From Pseudomonas oryzagri (GTDB lineage: Bacteria > Pseudomonadota > Gammaproteobacteria > Pseudomonadales > Pseudomonadaceae): a stretch of DNA of 64,000 bases. Position 1 is the stretch's first letter; each line of letters opens with the position of its first letter. The stretch is taken from contig NZ_JAJHPU010000009.1 in the NCBI RefSeq assembly GCF_020831405.1, positions 1-64,000 on the forward strand. Direction: 5' to 3'. Position numbers and translations under genes: made by a program. The notes beneath the pieces were generated by a model that saw nothing but the letters and a program-made list of their open reading frames with translations, ran no database searches and was not told the origin of the DNA. Shown here one piece after another: positions 49,440 through 61,134 of the stretch.

Positions 49440-50753
49440 TTACACCGCATCCCGCGGCAACAACAGTCCGATCGGCAGGCACACGCGCGCCTCCACCCCG
49501 CCGCCGGCGCGGTTGCGCAGTTCGACGCTGCCGCCGTGCTGGGCGGCGATGCGTTTGACGATGGCCAGGCCCAGACCGGTGCCCTTGCTGGTGCGCGCGC
49601 GGTCGCCGCGGATGAACGGGGTGAAGATATCGCCCAGTTCGGCCGGATCGATGCCCGGGCCGCGATCCAGCACGCTGAGCACCACGTAGGGCGCCGCCGC
49701 GCTGCCGGACAGGCTGGCCGACACCTCCACCCCGCTGCCGCCATGGCGCAGGGCGTTCTCCATCAGGTTGGCGAGCAGGCGCTTGATCGACACCCTACGC
49801 AGCGGCATGGCCGGCAGCGACTCCAGGCACAGGCGCACGCGCTCGGCGTTCTGGTTGAGCGGCGTGGCCACCTCGCGGACCAGCTCGTTGAGGTCGAGCG
49901 GCTCCAGCGGTTCGTCGCGGCCGTCGCGGATGAAGGCGAGGAACTGGTCGAGGATGGCGTCCATATCCTCGATGTCGCGGACCATCTCCTCGGTCAGCTC
50001 GTTGTCGGCCGGCAGCATCTCCAATGAAAGGCGCAGGCGGGTCAGCGGCGTGCGCAGGTCGTGGGACACCCCGGCGAGCATCAGCTCGCGCTCGCGGGCG
50101 GCCTGCTCGACGTCCTCGGACATCTGGTTGAAGGCGCGGTACAGCTCGGTCATCTCGCTGGGCGTGTCGCTCACCGGCAGGCGCACGCTGCGCCCGCGAC
50201 CGACCTGGCGGGCGGCGAACACCAGGCGCTTGAGCGGCAGGCTGAGCTGGCGCACCAGCAGCCAGGCCGCCGCGGTGGACAGCAGGCCGATGGCCAGGAA
50301 CCAGCCGAGCACGCTCCAGATGCGCTGGATCTTCAGCGGATAGGGATACAGCGGCACCTCGACCCAGTCCGGCCCCAGCGCCGGCGCCAGCACCCACAGG
50401 CGCGGAGTGCGCGCCGCGCGCATGCGCAGTTCGGCGTCCTCGCCGAGCTCCTGGCGCATCTGCGCCTGCAGCACCTCGGTGTACGGCCAGTGGTATTCGC
50501 CGGGCGGTACCTCGTCGGCCTTCAGCTGGCGCAGTCCGGCCGCCGCGGCGACGGCCTCGCGCGAGGCGGGGTCGGCGGCCCAGTAGGCGCGCAGGGTCAG
50601 CGCGGTGCCGTGGCTGTACTGGCGGTCGACCAGCATGTCCTCGTTCATCAGCAGGTAGACCAAGGTCAGCGCCTTGGAGAACAGCACGACGATCAGCACC
50701 AGCCAGAGGATGCGGGCGAAGACGCTCTGCGGAAACCAGACCGGGGTTCTCAC
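49440..50753 (-). CDS. envZ: EnvZ/AmgS-type sensor histidine kinase
   Basis: 437 residues: N-terminal helix (ILWLVLIVVLFSKALTLVYLL), periplasmic domain (about 40-160), second helix (about 155-180), HAMP (LVRQLSLPLKRL...), dimerisation/phosphoacceptor helix with SHDLRTPLTRLR (His near 230), and an ATPase domain with NALRHG, DRGPGID and GTGLGLAIV. The P. aeruginosa orthologue is AmgS, governing envelope-stress tolerance to aminoglycosides. Overlaps ompR by 4 bp. Confidence 0.95.
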   Translation of the reverse strand: MRTPVWFPQSVFARILWLVLIVVLFSKALTLVYLLMNEDMLVDRQYSHGTALTLRAYWAADPASREAVAAAAGLRQLKADEVPPGEYHWPYTEVLQAQMRQELGEDAELRMRAARTPRLWVLAPALGPDWVEVPLYPYPLKIQRIWSVLGWFLAIGLLSTAAAWLLVRQLSLPLKRLVFAARQVGRGRSVRLPVSDTPSEMTELYRAFNQMSEDVEQAARERELMLAGVSHDLRTPLTRLRLSLEMLPADNELTEEMVRDIEDMDAILDQFLAFIRDGRDEPLEPLDLNELVREVATPLNQNAERVRLCLESLPAMPLRRVSIKRLLANLMENALRHGGSGVEVSASLSGSAAAPYVVLSVLDRGPGIDPAELGDIFTPFIRGDRARTSKGTGLGLAIVKRIAAQHGGSVELRNRAGGGVEARVCLPIGLLLPRDAV

Positions 50754-51493
50754 TTGCGCGCGCTACCGTCCGGCACGAACACGTAGCCGACGCCCCACAC
50801 CGTCTGGATGTAGCGCGGCTTGGACGGATCGGGCTCGATCAGCCGGCGCAGGCGCGAGATCTGCACGTCGATGGAGCGCTCCAGGGCGTCCCACTCGCGG
50901 CCGCGCGCCAGGCTCATCAGCTTGTCGCGGGTCAGCGGCTCGCGGGCATGCTGGACCAGCGCCTTGAGCACGGCGAATTCGCCGGTGGTGAGCATGTGCA
51001 CCTCCGCGCCGCGCTTGAGCTCGCGGGTGCCGAGGTTCAGCTCGTAGTCGCCGAAGCTCACCGTCTCCTCCTCGCTGCCCGGCGCGCCGGGCACCAGCGG
51101 CGCCTGGCGGCGCAGCACGGCGCGGATGCGCGCGAGCAGCTCGCGCGGGTTGAACGGCTTGGCCAGGTAGTCGTCGGCGCCCTGTTCCAGGCCCTGGATG
51201 CGGCTGGCCTCGTCGCCCTTGGCGGTGAGCATGATGATCGGGATGCGGTTGTCCTGCTCGCGCAGGCGGTGGCAGGCGGACAGGCCGTCCTCGCCGGGCA
51301 GCATCAGGTCGAGCACCACCAGGTTGAACAGCTCGCGGGCCAGCAGGCGGTCCATCTGCTCGACGTTCTCCACCGTGCGCACGCGGTAGCCCTGCTCGTC
51401 GAGGAAGCGCTCGAGCAGGCGGCGCAGACGAACGTCGTCGTCGACGATAAGGATTTTCTCGCCTTCGGAAGCGGCGCTGACGGTGTTGTTCAT
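50750..51493 (-). CDS. ompR: OmpR/AmgR-type response regulator
   Basis: 247 residues: receiver domain (about 14-130) with phosphoacceptor Asp in LVVLDLMLPGEDG and Lys in YLAKPFNPREL, then an OmpR winged-helix DNA-binding domain (about 155-240; LTTGEFAVLKALVQHA, YIQTVWGVGYVFV). Start MNNTVSAASEGEKILIVDDD. Cotranscribed with envZ. The pair is the AmgRS system of P. aeruginosa. Confidence 0.96.
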   Translation of the reverse strand: MNNTVSAASEGEKILIVDDDVRLRRLLERFLDEQGYRVRTVENVEQMDRLLARELFNLVVLDLMLPGEDGLSACHRLREQDNRIPIIMLTAKGDEASRIQGLEQGADDYLAKPFNPRELLARIRAVLRRQAPLVPGAPGSEEETVSFGDYELNLGTRELKRGAEVHMLTTGEFAVLKALVQHAREPLTRDKLMSLARGREWDALERSIDVQISRLRRLIEPDPSKPRYIQTVWGVGYVFVPDGSARK

Positions 51494-51610
51494 CGGGAGT
51501 CCTCGGAGAAATCCGGCCAATTATGACGCAGGCCACAGAGCGCTTAGCAGGGCCATTGTTAGCAGATTTTTCCCCCGCTGCACGCCTCTGGCCATGACCG
51601 GGCGGCTGAG

Positions 51611-51616
51611 TATAAT
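51611..51616 (+). promoter_or_regulatory. tex: -10 element of the tex promoter
   Basis: A perfect TATAAT sits 137 bp before the tex start, followed by a GC-rich discriminator. The -35 region 17 nt upstream is poor (CTGGCC). Located in the divergent gap between ompR and tex. Confidence 0.5.
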
Positions 51617-51753
51617 CCGGCCCTCCCCTGGCCCCGACGGCCTGCCGGCTGGCTGCGCCATGGCGCCCGGCACCCGGTCCCGGAACCTTCGCCCCGCAGT
51701 CGACTCAACCGAACAACCGTCCGCCACCTTCCCCCGCAGTCGCAGGAAGCCCT

Positions 51754-54069
<2,316 letters not shown>

Positions 54070-54070
54070 G

Positions 54071-54454
54071 ATGACCGACGTTCGCGAAATCACCTGCAGC
54101 GCCTTCAGCCACCTGCTCGGCTGCGAGCCGGTGCGCGTCGACGGCGGCGAGGCCGAGGTGCGCCTGCCGCTCAAGTCCGAGCTGCGCAACCGCGCCGGCA
54201 AGCTGCACGGGGGGGCGATCTTCAGCCTGGTCGACATCGCCATGGGCCTGGCCTGCTCCAGCGCCCACGGCTTCGAGCGCAAGAGCGTCACCGTCGAGTG
54301 CAAGATCAACTACATGCGCGCCATCGACGACGGCGAGGTGCTGTGCCACGCCCGGGTGATCCACCACGGCACCCGCACCCTGGTGGTGGAAGCCGAGGTG
54401 CGCCAGGATGCGGCGCTGGTCGCCCGTGCCCAGGGCACCTTTATGCTGGCCTAG
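54071..54454 (+). CDS. PaaI/YdiI-type hotdog thioesterase
   Basis: 127 residues. Hotdog fold with the core RNRAGKLHGGAIFSLVDIAMGLACSSAH, whose GKLHGGAIFSLVD is the PaaI-family signature, and SVTVECKINYMRAID. Probably hydrolyses acyl- or aryl-CoA thioesters. Starts 1 bp after the tex stop, so cotranscribed with it. Confidence 0.88.
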   Translation: MTDVREITCSAFSHLLGCEPVRVDGGEAEVRLPLKSELRNRAGKLHGGAIFSLVDIAMGLACSSAHGFERKSVTVECKINYMRAIDDGEVLCHARVIHHGTRTLVVEAEVRQDAALVARAQGTFMLA

Positions 54455-54644
54455 TGGCCTGTACGGTTGGTCGATTGATTCAAGTTCGGATTGCCCTTTA
54501 CTCAACCAACTAGTGGTTCCGAGACAAGGCGCCGCGACGAGTCATGGCAGACCTATGGCGAGGAGCGGCAACGCCGGACCGGGGCCTCGGGCGCCGAAAT
54601 TGACCAGGCGAACCAAGCAAACAGGCCCCTAAGCCACTCCCGCA

Positions 54645-54715
54645 GGGTGGGAAACGGCCACAGGCCTTTCCCACCGCCTGCGCGGTAGCGGTGGATGGCC
54701 ACCCTGCGCTTGTCG
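54645..54715. repeat. Two degenerate family B palindromes
   Basis: GGTGGGAAACGGC...GCCTTTCCCACC (about 54647-54676) and GGTGGATGGCCACC (54691-54704). The preceding part of the gap (54453-54637) has imperfect terminal repeats AGTGGC...CCTGT and ACAGGCCCC...GCCACT, compatible with a small non-coding mobile element, but the match is partial. Confidence 0.5.
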
Positions 54716-54867
54716 CCCGGCGACAAGCGACCGTCGCTCCCCGTCATCGCAGGAGCAGCGGTCGGCGGACAATCGCCGGCGAGTTGGCTGCGCCGCGCCC
54801 CCCGCCCCTTGAGACGGACGCCCGCCGCCCCCATAGTGCGCAGACTCTGCGAAAAGGAATCTGACTT

Positions 54868-56445
54868 TTGAGCGATCTACTTTCCCGCCGCCTGGCCCTG
54901 CTCGAGCACGCCGACCAGCGCGACCTGTTGCGCCACTGCCGGCACGGCCTGGAGAAGGAAAGCCTGCGCGTCGACCCCGCCGGCCACCTGGCCCTCACCC
55001 CGCACCCGCAGGCGCTGGGCTCGGCGCTGAGCCACGCACAGATCACCACCGACTATTCCGAGGCGCTGCTGGAGTTCATCACCGACGCCTGGGAAGACCC
55101 GGCGCGCACCCTCGACGAACTCGACGCCATCCAGCGCTTCGCCTACGCCAAGCTGGGCGACGAGCAGCTGTGGACCCACTCGATGCCATGCAAGCTGCCG
55201 GACGAGGCGGACATCCCGATCGCCGAATACGGCGTGAGCCACATCGGCCGCCTCAAGCACGTCTACCGCCGCGGCCTGGCGGTGCGCTACGGCAAGGCCA
55301 TGCAGTGCATCGCCGGCATCCACTACAACTTCTCGCTGCCCGAGGCGCTGTGGCCGCTGCTGCAGGCGGCCGAGGGCGACGAGCGTCCGGCGCAGGACTG
55401 GCAGTCGGCGCGCTACATCGCGCTGATCCGCAACTTCCGCCGCTACAGCTGGTTGTTGATGTACCTGTTCGGCGCCTCGCCCGCGGTGTGCGCCAGCTTC
55501 CTCAAGGACCGCGCGCACAACCTCGAGCAGCTCGACGACTGCACCCTCTACCTGCCCTGGGCGACCAGCCTGCGGATGAGCGACCTGGGCTACCAGAACA
55601 ACGCCCAGGCCAGCCTGCGCCCCTGCTACAACGACTTGGCCAGCTACCTCGCCAGCCTGCGCCAGGCGGTGTCCACTCCCTACCCGCCCTACCAGGCGAT
55701 CGGCACCCGGCCGGACGGCGAGTGGCAGCAGCTCAACACCAACGTGCTGCAGATCGAAAACGAGTACTACTCGACCATCCGTCCCAAGCGGGTGGCCAAC
55801 TCCGGCGAGCGGCCGATCCAGGCGCTCGGCGCGCGCGGCGTGCAGTACGTCGAGGTGCGCTGCCTGGACATCGACCCCTTCCTGCCGCTGGGCATCGACC
55901 TGCCCGCCGCGCGCTTCCTCGACGCCTTCCTGCTCTACTGCGCGCTGGAGGACAGCCCGGCGACCCCGGCCGAGGAATGCCGCGAGTGCTCGGACAACTT
56001 CGCGCTGACCGTCAAGGAAGGCCGCAAGCCGGGCCTGCAGCTGAGCCACAACGGCAAGTCGCGCAATCTCCAGGAGTGGGGTCTGGAACTGATCGAGCGT
56101 CTGGCGCCGTGCGCCGCGCTGCTCGACGCCGCCCGCGGCGAAGACCTGCACCAGCAGGCGCTGGCCAGCCAGCGTGCCAAGCTGGAGGACGCCAGCCTGA
56201 CCCCGTCGGCGCGGGTGCTGCGCAGCCTGCGCGAGGACAAGCTGAGCTTCCACGCCTTCGCCCTGCGCCAGTCGGAGCGCCACGCCGCCTGGTTCCGCAG
56301 CCGGCCGCTGGACGCCGCCGGCCTCGCCGCCTTCGAAGCGAGCGCCGACGACTCGCTGGCCGCCCAGGCCCGCCTGGAAGCCGAGCAGCAGGGCAGCTTC
56401 GACGAGTTCGTCGAACGTTATATGGCAGCGATCGAGCCTGCCTGA
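54868..56445 (+). CDS. gshA: Glutamate-cysteine ligase
   Basis: Class I (E. coli-type) GshA: joins glutamate and cysteine as the first step of glutathione synthesis. 525 residues. [10 protein letters not shown] near the N-terminus, [13 protein letters not shown], and IHYNFSLP are family motifs; the Glu/Asp metal ligands lie in these stretches. TTG start supported by AAGGA upstream and by homology beginning [13 protein letters not shown] terminator with a 14 bp stem follows. Confidence 0.96.
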   Translation: MSDLLSRRLALLEHADQRDLLRHCRHGLEKESLRVDPAGHLALTPHPQALGSALSHAQITTDYSEALLEFITDAWEDPARTLDELDAIQRFAYAKLGDEQLWTHSMPCKLPDEADIPIAEYGVSHIGRLKHVYRRGLAVRYGKAMQCIAGIHYNFSLPEALWPLLQAAEGDERPAQDWQSARYIALIRNFRRYSWLLMYLFGASPAVCASFLKDRAHNLEQLDDCTLYLPWATSLRMSDLGYQNNAQASLRPCYNDLASYLASLRQAVSTPYPPYQAIGTRPDGEWQQLNTNVLQIENEYYSTIRPKRVANSGERPIQALGARGVQYVEVRCLDIDPFLPLGIDLPAARFLDAFLLYCALEDSPATPAEECRECSDNFALTVKEGRKPGLQLSHNGKSRNLQEWGLELIERLAPCAALLDAARGEDLHQQALASQRAKLEDASLTPSARVLRSLREDKLSFHAFALRQSERHAAWFRSRPLDAAGLAAFEASADDSLAAQARLEAEQQGSFDEFVERYMAAIEPA

Positions 56446-56458
56446 GCCTGCAAGCCCT

Positions 56459-56536
56459 GTAGGGTGGACAACGACCGCAGGTCTTGTCCACCGCCAAGCA
56501 GTGGTGGACAAGGCTTCGCCGTTGTCCACCCTACGC
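56459..56536. repeat. Two family B palindromes after gshA
   Basis: GTAGGGTGGACAACGACC...GGTCTTGTCCACC (56460-56492) and GGTGGACAAGGC...GCCGTTGTCCACC (56503-56532). These are good examples of the consensus: outer GGTGGA/TCCACC, inner stem that differs between copies but remains self-complementary, and a short GC loop. Confidence 0.8.
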
Positions 56537-56548
56537 CGCGCCACAGAC

Positions 56549-56584
56549 GACAAAGCCCATGCCTGAGCATGGGCTTTGTCGTTT
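56549..56584 (+). terminator. Rho-independent terminator of gshA
   Basis: Perfect 14 bp stem (56549-56562 with 56567-56580; arm GACAAAGCCCATGC), loop CTGA, followed by GTTT. Confidence 0.85.
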
Positions 56585-56637
56585 CCGCACCCCGGGCGAT
56601 CAGGCCCAAACGTAGGTGATGACTCGCGCAAGGAGCG

Positions 56638-56728
56638 TAGGTGGAGTAACTCGCGCAGCGATTACCCACCGCAAAGGCCGCCATTGCGGACCTCGGTAGA
56701 AGATCGTTGCGCGAGTCTTCCACCCTAC
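56638..56728. repeat. Two family B palindromes downstream of argA
   Basis: GTAGGTGGAGTAACTCGC...GATTACCCACC (56638-56670) and GGTAGAAGATCGT...GAGTCTTCCACC (56695-56724). A further hairpin TGCCAAGG/CCTTGGCA (56758-56780) lies just past the argA stop and may be its terminator on the minus strand. Confidence 0.7.
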
Positions 56729-56787
56729 CCCCGCGCCACCCACGTAAAAGCCTATGCCAAGGCGTGGACCTTGGCATTTCCGCCGTC

Positions 56788-58086
56788 TTACAGCGGCTTC
56801 TCGAATACCTTCGACTGGCGCTGGAAGTTGTACAGCGAGGCGCGCGCCGGCGGCAGGCGCTCGACGCTGCTCGGCTTGAAGCCGCGCTCCTGGAACCAGT
56901 GCGCGGTGCGCGTGGTGAGCACGAACAGGGTCTTCAGGCCCCGGGCGCGGGCGCGTTGCTCGATGCGTTCGAGCAGCTGGTCGCCGCGGCCGCCCTGGCG
57001 GTAGTCGGGGTTCACCGCCAGGCACGCCAGCTCGCCCCAGTCGGAGTCCGGCACCGGATAGAGCGCGGCGCAGGCGATGATCAGGCCGTCGCGTTCGACG
57101 ATGCTGAACTGGCCGATCTCGCGCTCGAGCACCTCGCGCGAGCGGCGCACCAGGATGCCCTGCTCCTCCAGCGGGCGGATCAGCTCGAGCAGGCCGCCGA
57201 CGTCGTTGATGTCGGCCTCGCGCAGTTGCTCGAACTGCTCCTGGGCCACCAGGGTGCCGGCGCCGTCGCGGGTGAACAGCTCGTTGAGCAGCGCGCCGTC
57301 CTCGGCGTAGCTGACGATATGGCTGCGCCGCACGCCGCCGCGGCAGGCCTGGGCGGCGGCGTCGAGCAGCTCGCCCTGGTAGTCGCTGCCCAGGCGCGCC
57401 AGGTGCGGGGCCGCCTGCTGCGGACGCAGCTCGCGGACCAGCGCGCCGCTTTCGTCCAGCAGGCCGCGCTCGGCGCCGAACAGGATCAGCTTCTCGGCCT
57501 GCAGGTCGATGGCCGCGCTCATCGCCACGTCCTCGCAGGCCAGGTTGAAGATCTCCCCGGTCGGCGAGTAGCCCAGCGACGACAGCAGCACGATGCAGCG
57601 CTCGTCGAGCAGGCGCTCGATGCCCTTGCGGTCGATGCGCCGCACGAGGCCGGTGTGCTGGTAGTCGATGCCGTCGACCACGCCGATCGGCCGCGCGGTG
57701 ACCAGGTTGCCGCCGGCCACGCGCAGGCGCGCGCCCTGCATCGGCGAGGCGGCCATGTCCATCGACAGGCGCGCCTCGATGCCCAGACGCAGGCCGCCGA
57801 CCGCCTCGACCACGCACTCCAGGGTCGGCCCGTCGGTGACCCGCAGGTTGCGGTGGTAGCGCGGGGTCAGGCCGCGCGCGGCCAGGCGCGTCTCGATCTG
57901 CGGACGGGAGCCGTGCACCAGCACCAGGCGCACGCCGAGGCTGTGCAGCAGCACCAGATCGTGGACGATGTTGGCGAAGTTGGGGTGCGCGACCCCCTCG
58001 CCCGGCAGCATGACCACGAAGGTGCGCTCGCGGTGGGCGTTGATGTAGGGGGTGGCGTGGCGGAGCCAGTTGACGTAGTCGTGCAT
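56788..58086 (-). CDS. argA: N-acetylglutamate synthase
   Basis: First step of arginine synthesis: acetylates glutamate with acetyl-CoA. 432 residues: amino-acid kinase-like domain (about 1-280; RTFVVMLPGEGVAHPNFANIVHDLVLLHSLGVRLVLVHGSRPQIE) that carries the arginine feedback site, and a GNAT acetyltransferase domain (about 290-432; ACAALYPVPDSDWGELACLAVNPDYRQGGRGDQLLERIE). Same strand as argE downstream-to-upstream, and convergent with gshA. Confidence 0.97.
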   Translation of the reverse strand: MHDYVNWLRHATPYINAHRERTFVVMLPGEGVAHPNFANIVHDLVLLHSLGVRLVLVHGSRPQIETRLAARGLTPRYHRNLRVTDGPTLECVVEAVGGLRLGIEARLSMDMAASPMQGARLRVAGGNLVTARPIGVVDGIDYQHTGLVRRIDRKGIERLLDERCIVLLSSLGYSPTGEIFNLACEDVAMSAAIDLQAEKLILFGAERGLLDESGALVRELRPQQAAPHLARLGSDYQGELLDAAAQACRGGVRRSHIVSYAEDGALLNELFTRDGAGTLVAQEQFEQLREADINDVGGLLELIRPLEEQGILVRRSREVLEREIGQFSIVERDGLIIACAALYPVPDSDWGELACLAVNPDYRQGGRGDQLLERIEQRARARGLKTLFVLTTRTAHWFQERGFKPSSVERLPPARASLYNFQRQSKVFEKPL

Positions 58087-58174
58087 GTAGAACCTGCCTG
58101 TTGATACTGAGGGCGGCCGCGCTGTCGCGTGGGCACCCGGCCTGGACGCTGCGCGCCCCGGCCTCGAAGGAAGC

Positions 58175-58221
58175 GGACGCCGGGCGTCCCGGGCGACGCT
58201 CCCACGCTGGAGCGCGGGAGC
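58175..58221. repeat. REP-type palindromes between argA and argE
   Basis: Two modules: GGACGC/GCGTCC (58175-58190) and GCTCCCACGCT/AGCGCGGGAGC (58198-58221, one mismatch). The same two modules in opposite order occur at 62517-62560. Confidence 0.7.
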
Positions 58222-58228
58222 GAGCGGA

Positions 58229-59380
58229 TCAAGTCGCCGATTGCAGACAATAATGCCCGATCAACCCGCGCAGCAGCTCGACGCACGGCGCGATGCGGGC
58301 AAGATCCAGGTATTCGTCGGGCTGATGGGCGCAGGCGATGTCGCCGGGACCGAGGACGATGGTCTCGCAGCCGAGTTGCTGCAGATAGGGTGCCTCGGTA
58401 CCGAAGGCCACCGCCTCGGCCGAATGGCCGGTGAGGCGTTCGGCCAGGCGCACCAGTTCGCTGTCCGCGGCCTGCTCGAAGGGCGGCACGCCGGGGAACA
58501 GCGGCCCGTAGTCGATGCGCACGCCGCGCTGTTCGGCCAGCGGCTGCAATTTGCCGCGGATCGCCGCGCGCAGCTGCTCGGGGTCCATGCCCGGCAGCGG
58601 GCGCAGGTCGAACTCCAGGGCGCACTGGCCGCAGATGCGGTTGGGATTGTCGCCGCCGTGGATGCAGCCGAGGTTGAGGGTCGGCTGCGGCACGTTGAAC
58701 AGCGGGTTGTTGAATTCCTTCTGCCACTGGCCGCGCAGCGTCAGCAGCTCGCCGATCGCCGCGTGCATGGCCTCCAGCGCGCTGCGCCCGAGGCTGGGGT
58801 CGGAGGAGTGGCCGCTCTGCCCATGGATGTCGATGCGCTCCATCAGCACGCCCTTGTGCAGGCGGATCGGCTTGAGCCCGGTCGGCTCGCCGATCACCGC
58901 GGCGCGGCCCAGCGGGCGGCCGGCGGCGGCCAGCGCGCGGGCGCCGCTCATCGAGCTTTCCTCGTCGCAGGTGGCGAGGATCAACAGCGGCTGGCGGAAC
59001 GGCTGCTCGAGCAACGGGCGCACCGCCTCGATGATCAGCGGGAAGAAGCCCTTCATGTCGCAGCTGCCCAGGCCGTACCAGCGGTCGTCGGCCTCGCGCA
59101 GCGCCAGCGGGTCGCCCCGCCACAGCGCGGCATCGAACGGCACGGTGTCGCTGTGCCCGGCCAGCACCAGGCCGCCGGGGCCCGAGCCGTAGGTCGCCAG
59201 CAGGTTGGCCTTGCCGGGGGCGACGTCCTGGATCTCGCAGGCGAAGCCAAGCTCGCCCAGCCAGTTCGCCAGGCGCTCGATCACCGGGCGGTTGGGCTGG
59301 TCCAGGCTGGCCTGGGTGCAGCTCACCGACGGCAGGGCGATCAGCTCGGCGAACTGCTGCTTGAGACTGGGAAGGGGCAT
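58229..59380 (-). CDS. argE: N-acetylornithine deacetylase
   Basis: Metallohydrolase (M20 family) that releases ornithine from N-acetylornithine. 383 residues. VLAGHSDTVPFD, GLGSCDMKGFFPL, ATCDEESSMSGA and the FGTEAPYLQQLG region hold metal ligands and catalytic Glu. Start MPLPSLKQQF has GGGAAGG nearby. Divergent from pit. In many pseudomonads both argE and an ornithine acetyltransferase occur; here argE lies next to argA. Confidence 0.96.
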   Translation of the reverse strand: MPLPSLKQQFAELIALPSVSCTQASLDQPNRPVIERLANWLGELGFACEIQDVAPGKANLLATYGSGPGGLVLAGHSDTVPFDAALWRGDPLALREADDRWYGLGSCDMKGFFPLIIEAVRPLLEQPFRQPLLILATCDEESSMSGARALAAAGRPLGRAAVIGEPTGLKPIRLHKGVLMERIDIHGQSGHSSDPSLGRSALEAMHAAIGELLTLRGQWQKEFNNPLFNVPQPTLNLGCIHGGDNPNRICGQCALEFDLRPLPGMDPEQLRAAIRGKLQPLAEQRGVRIDYGPLFPGVPPFEQAADSELVRLAERLTGHSAEAVAFGTEAPYLQQLGCETIVLGPGDIACAHQPDEYLDLARIAPCVELLRGLIGHYCLQSAT

Positions 59381-59569
59381 GGCGACACTCCGCGGGATGT
59401 GCCTTGCATGATAGGCCGCGGGGGTCGCCGGGGGAACCGCCGCGCCCGCGGACGCCGCCAGCGGCGCCATGCCACATCTGGGATGGGGGCCCTCCCGGCA
59501 GATGGCAATACGCCGGCCTCCGCCATCTGGCATAATCGCGCCCCCCAACAGAACCGCAAGAAAACCTTC

Positions 59570-61042
59570 ATGTTCGATCTCTTCAGCGGACTGGATGCAT
59601 GGGTCGTGGTCAGCCTGATCCTCGCCCTCTTCTTCGTCCTCAGTTTCGAGTTCATCAACGGTTTCCATGACACCGCCAACGCGGTAGCCACGGTGATCTA
59701 CACCAACGCGATGCCGCCGCACCTGGCAGTGATCTTCTCGGGCATCTTCAACTTCCTCGGCGTGCTGCTCGGCGGCGTCGGGGTGGCCTACGCCATCGTC
59801 CACCTGCTGCCGGTGGAACTGCTGATCAACGTCGATACCGGGCGCGGCCTGGTGATGGTGTTCGCCCTGCTCACCGCGGCCATCACCTGGAACCTGGGCA
59901 CCTGGTACTTCGGCATCCCGGCCTCCAGCTCGCACACCCTGATCGGCTCGATCCTCGGCGTGGGCCTGGCCAACGCGCTGCTCACCGACATCTCGGTGGC
60001 CGACGGGGTCAACTGGCAGAAGGCCATCGACATCGCCATGTCGCTGGTGGTCTCGCCGCTGGCCGGCTTCACCATCGCCGCCCTGTTCCTGCTGGCGCTG
60101 CGCAAGCGCTTCCCGATCAACAAGATGCACGACACCCCGCACATCCGCTCGCAGCACAAGGGCAAGAAGCATCCGCCGTTCTGGAACCGCCTGGTGCTGA
60201 TCATCTCCGCGATGGGCATGAGCTTCGTGCACGGCTCCAACGACGGCCAGAAGGGTATCGGTCTGATCATGCTGGTGCTGATCGGTATCGTGCCGGCCAA
60301 GTTCGTCCTCGATCAGGGCAGCACCACCTACCAGATCGAGCGTACCCGCGACGCCGCCATCCACCTGCAGCAGTTCTACGAGCGCAACCACGCGCCGCTG
60401 CAGGACTACTTGGCCCTCGGCAAGAATGCCGGCACCGAACTGCCCAAGCAGTTCCGCTGCGATCCCAAGCTCACCGAGCCGACCATCGCCGCGCTGCTCA
60501 AGGACCTGGAAGGCATCACCGACTACCGCGACATGCCCGCCGAGCACCGCATCGAGGTGCGCCGCTACCTGCTGTGCCTCGACGACACGGCGAAGAAGGT
60601 CGGCAAGCTGCAAGGCATCTCCGCCGCCGAGAAGGCCGACCTCGAGAAGCTGCGCAAGGACCTCACCGCCACCACCGAGTACGCCCCGTTCTGGGTGATC
60701 CTCGCCGTCGCCCTGGCGCTCGGCGTCGGCACCATGATCGGCTGGAAGCGCGTAGTGCGCACCGTCGGCGAGAAGATCGGCAAGCAGGGCATGACCTACG
60801 CCCAGGGCATGTGCGCCCAGGTCACCGCCGTGCTGGCCATCGGCATGGCCAACGTCTACAGCCTGCCGGTGTCGACCACCCACATCCTGTCCTCCGGCGT
60901 GGCCGGCACCATGGTGGCCAACCGCAGCGGTCTGCAGGGCGGTACCGTGCGCACCATCCTGATGGCCTGGGTGCTCACCCTGCCGTCGTCGATGGCCCTG
61001 GCCGCCGGCTTCTTCTGGCTGGGCAGCAAGCTGTTCGCCTGA
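59570..61042 (+). CDS. pit: Pit-type inorganic phosphate transporter
   Basis: Inner-membrane low-affinity phosphate/proton symporter. 490 residues. PiT signature halves are GFHDTANAVATVIYTN near residue 32 and VHGSNDGQKGIG near residue 225, each next to several transmembrane helices. Between the halves and the last helices is a large charged cytoplasmic segment (about 255-370). A -10-like CATAAT (59531) precedes it, and a terminator follows. Confidence 0.94.
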   Translation: MFDLFSGLDAWVVVSLILALFFVLSFEFINGFHDTANAVATVIYTNAMPPHLAVIFSGIFNFLGVLLGGVGVAYAIVHLLPVELLINVDTGRGLVMVFALLTAAITWNLGTWYFGIPASSSHTLIGSILGVGLANALLTDISVADGVNWQKAIDIAMSLVVSPLAGFTIAALFLLALRKRFPINKMHDTPHIRSQHKGKKHPPFWNRLVLIISAMGMSFVHGSNDGQKGIGLIMLVLIGIVPAKFVLDQGSTTYQIERTRDAAIHLQQFYERNHAPLQDYLALGKNAGTELPKQFRCDPKLTEPTIAALLKDLEGITDYRDMPAEHRIEVRRYLLCLDDTAKKVGKLQGISAAEKADLEKLRKDLTATTEYAPFWVILAVALALGVGTMIGWKRVVRTVGEKIGKQGMTYAQGMCAQVTAVLAIGMANVYSLPVSTTHILSSGVAGTMVANRSGLQGGTVRTILMAWVLTLPSSMALAAGFFWLGSKLFA

Positions 61043-61070
61043 GCGATAATGTTGTGACGATCGCGTGAGA

Positions 61071-61089
61071 GGGGGCTTCGGCCCCCTTT
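61071..61089 (+). terminator. Rho-independent terminator of pit
   Basis: Stem GGGGGC (61071-61076) and GCCCCC (61081-61086), UUCG-type tetraloop TTCG, followed by TTT. Confidence 0.85.
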
Positions 61090-61134
61090 CCCGTTATGGC
61101 CGCCCGGCGCGGCTCAACCTCCTGCGAGTCGACG

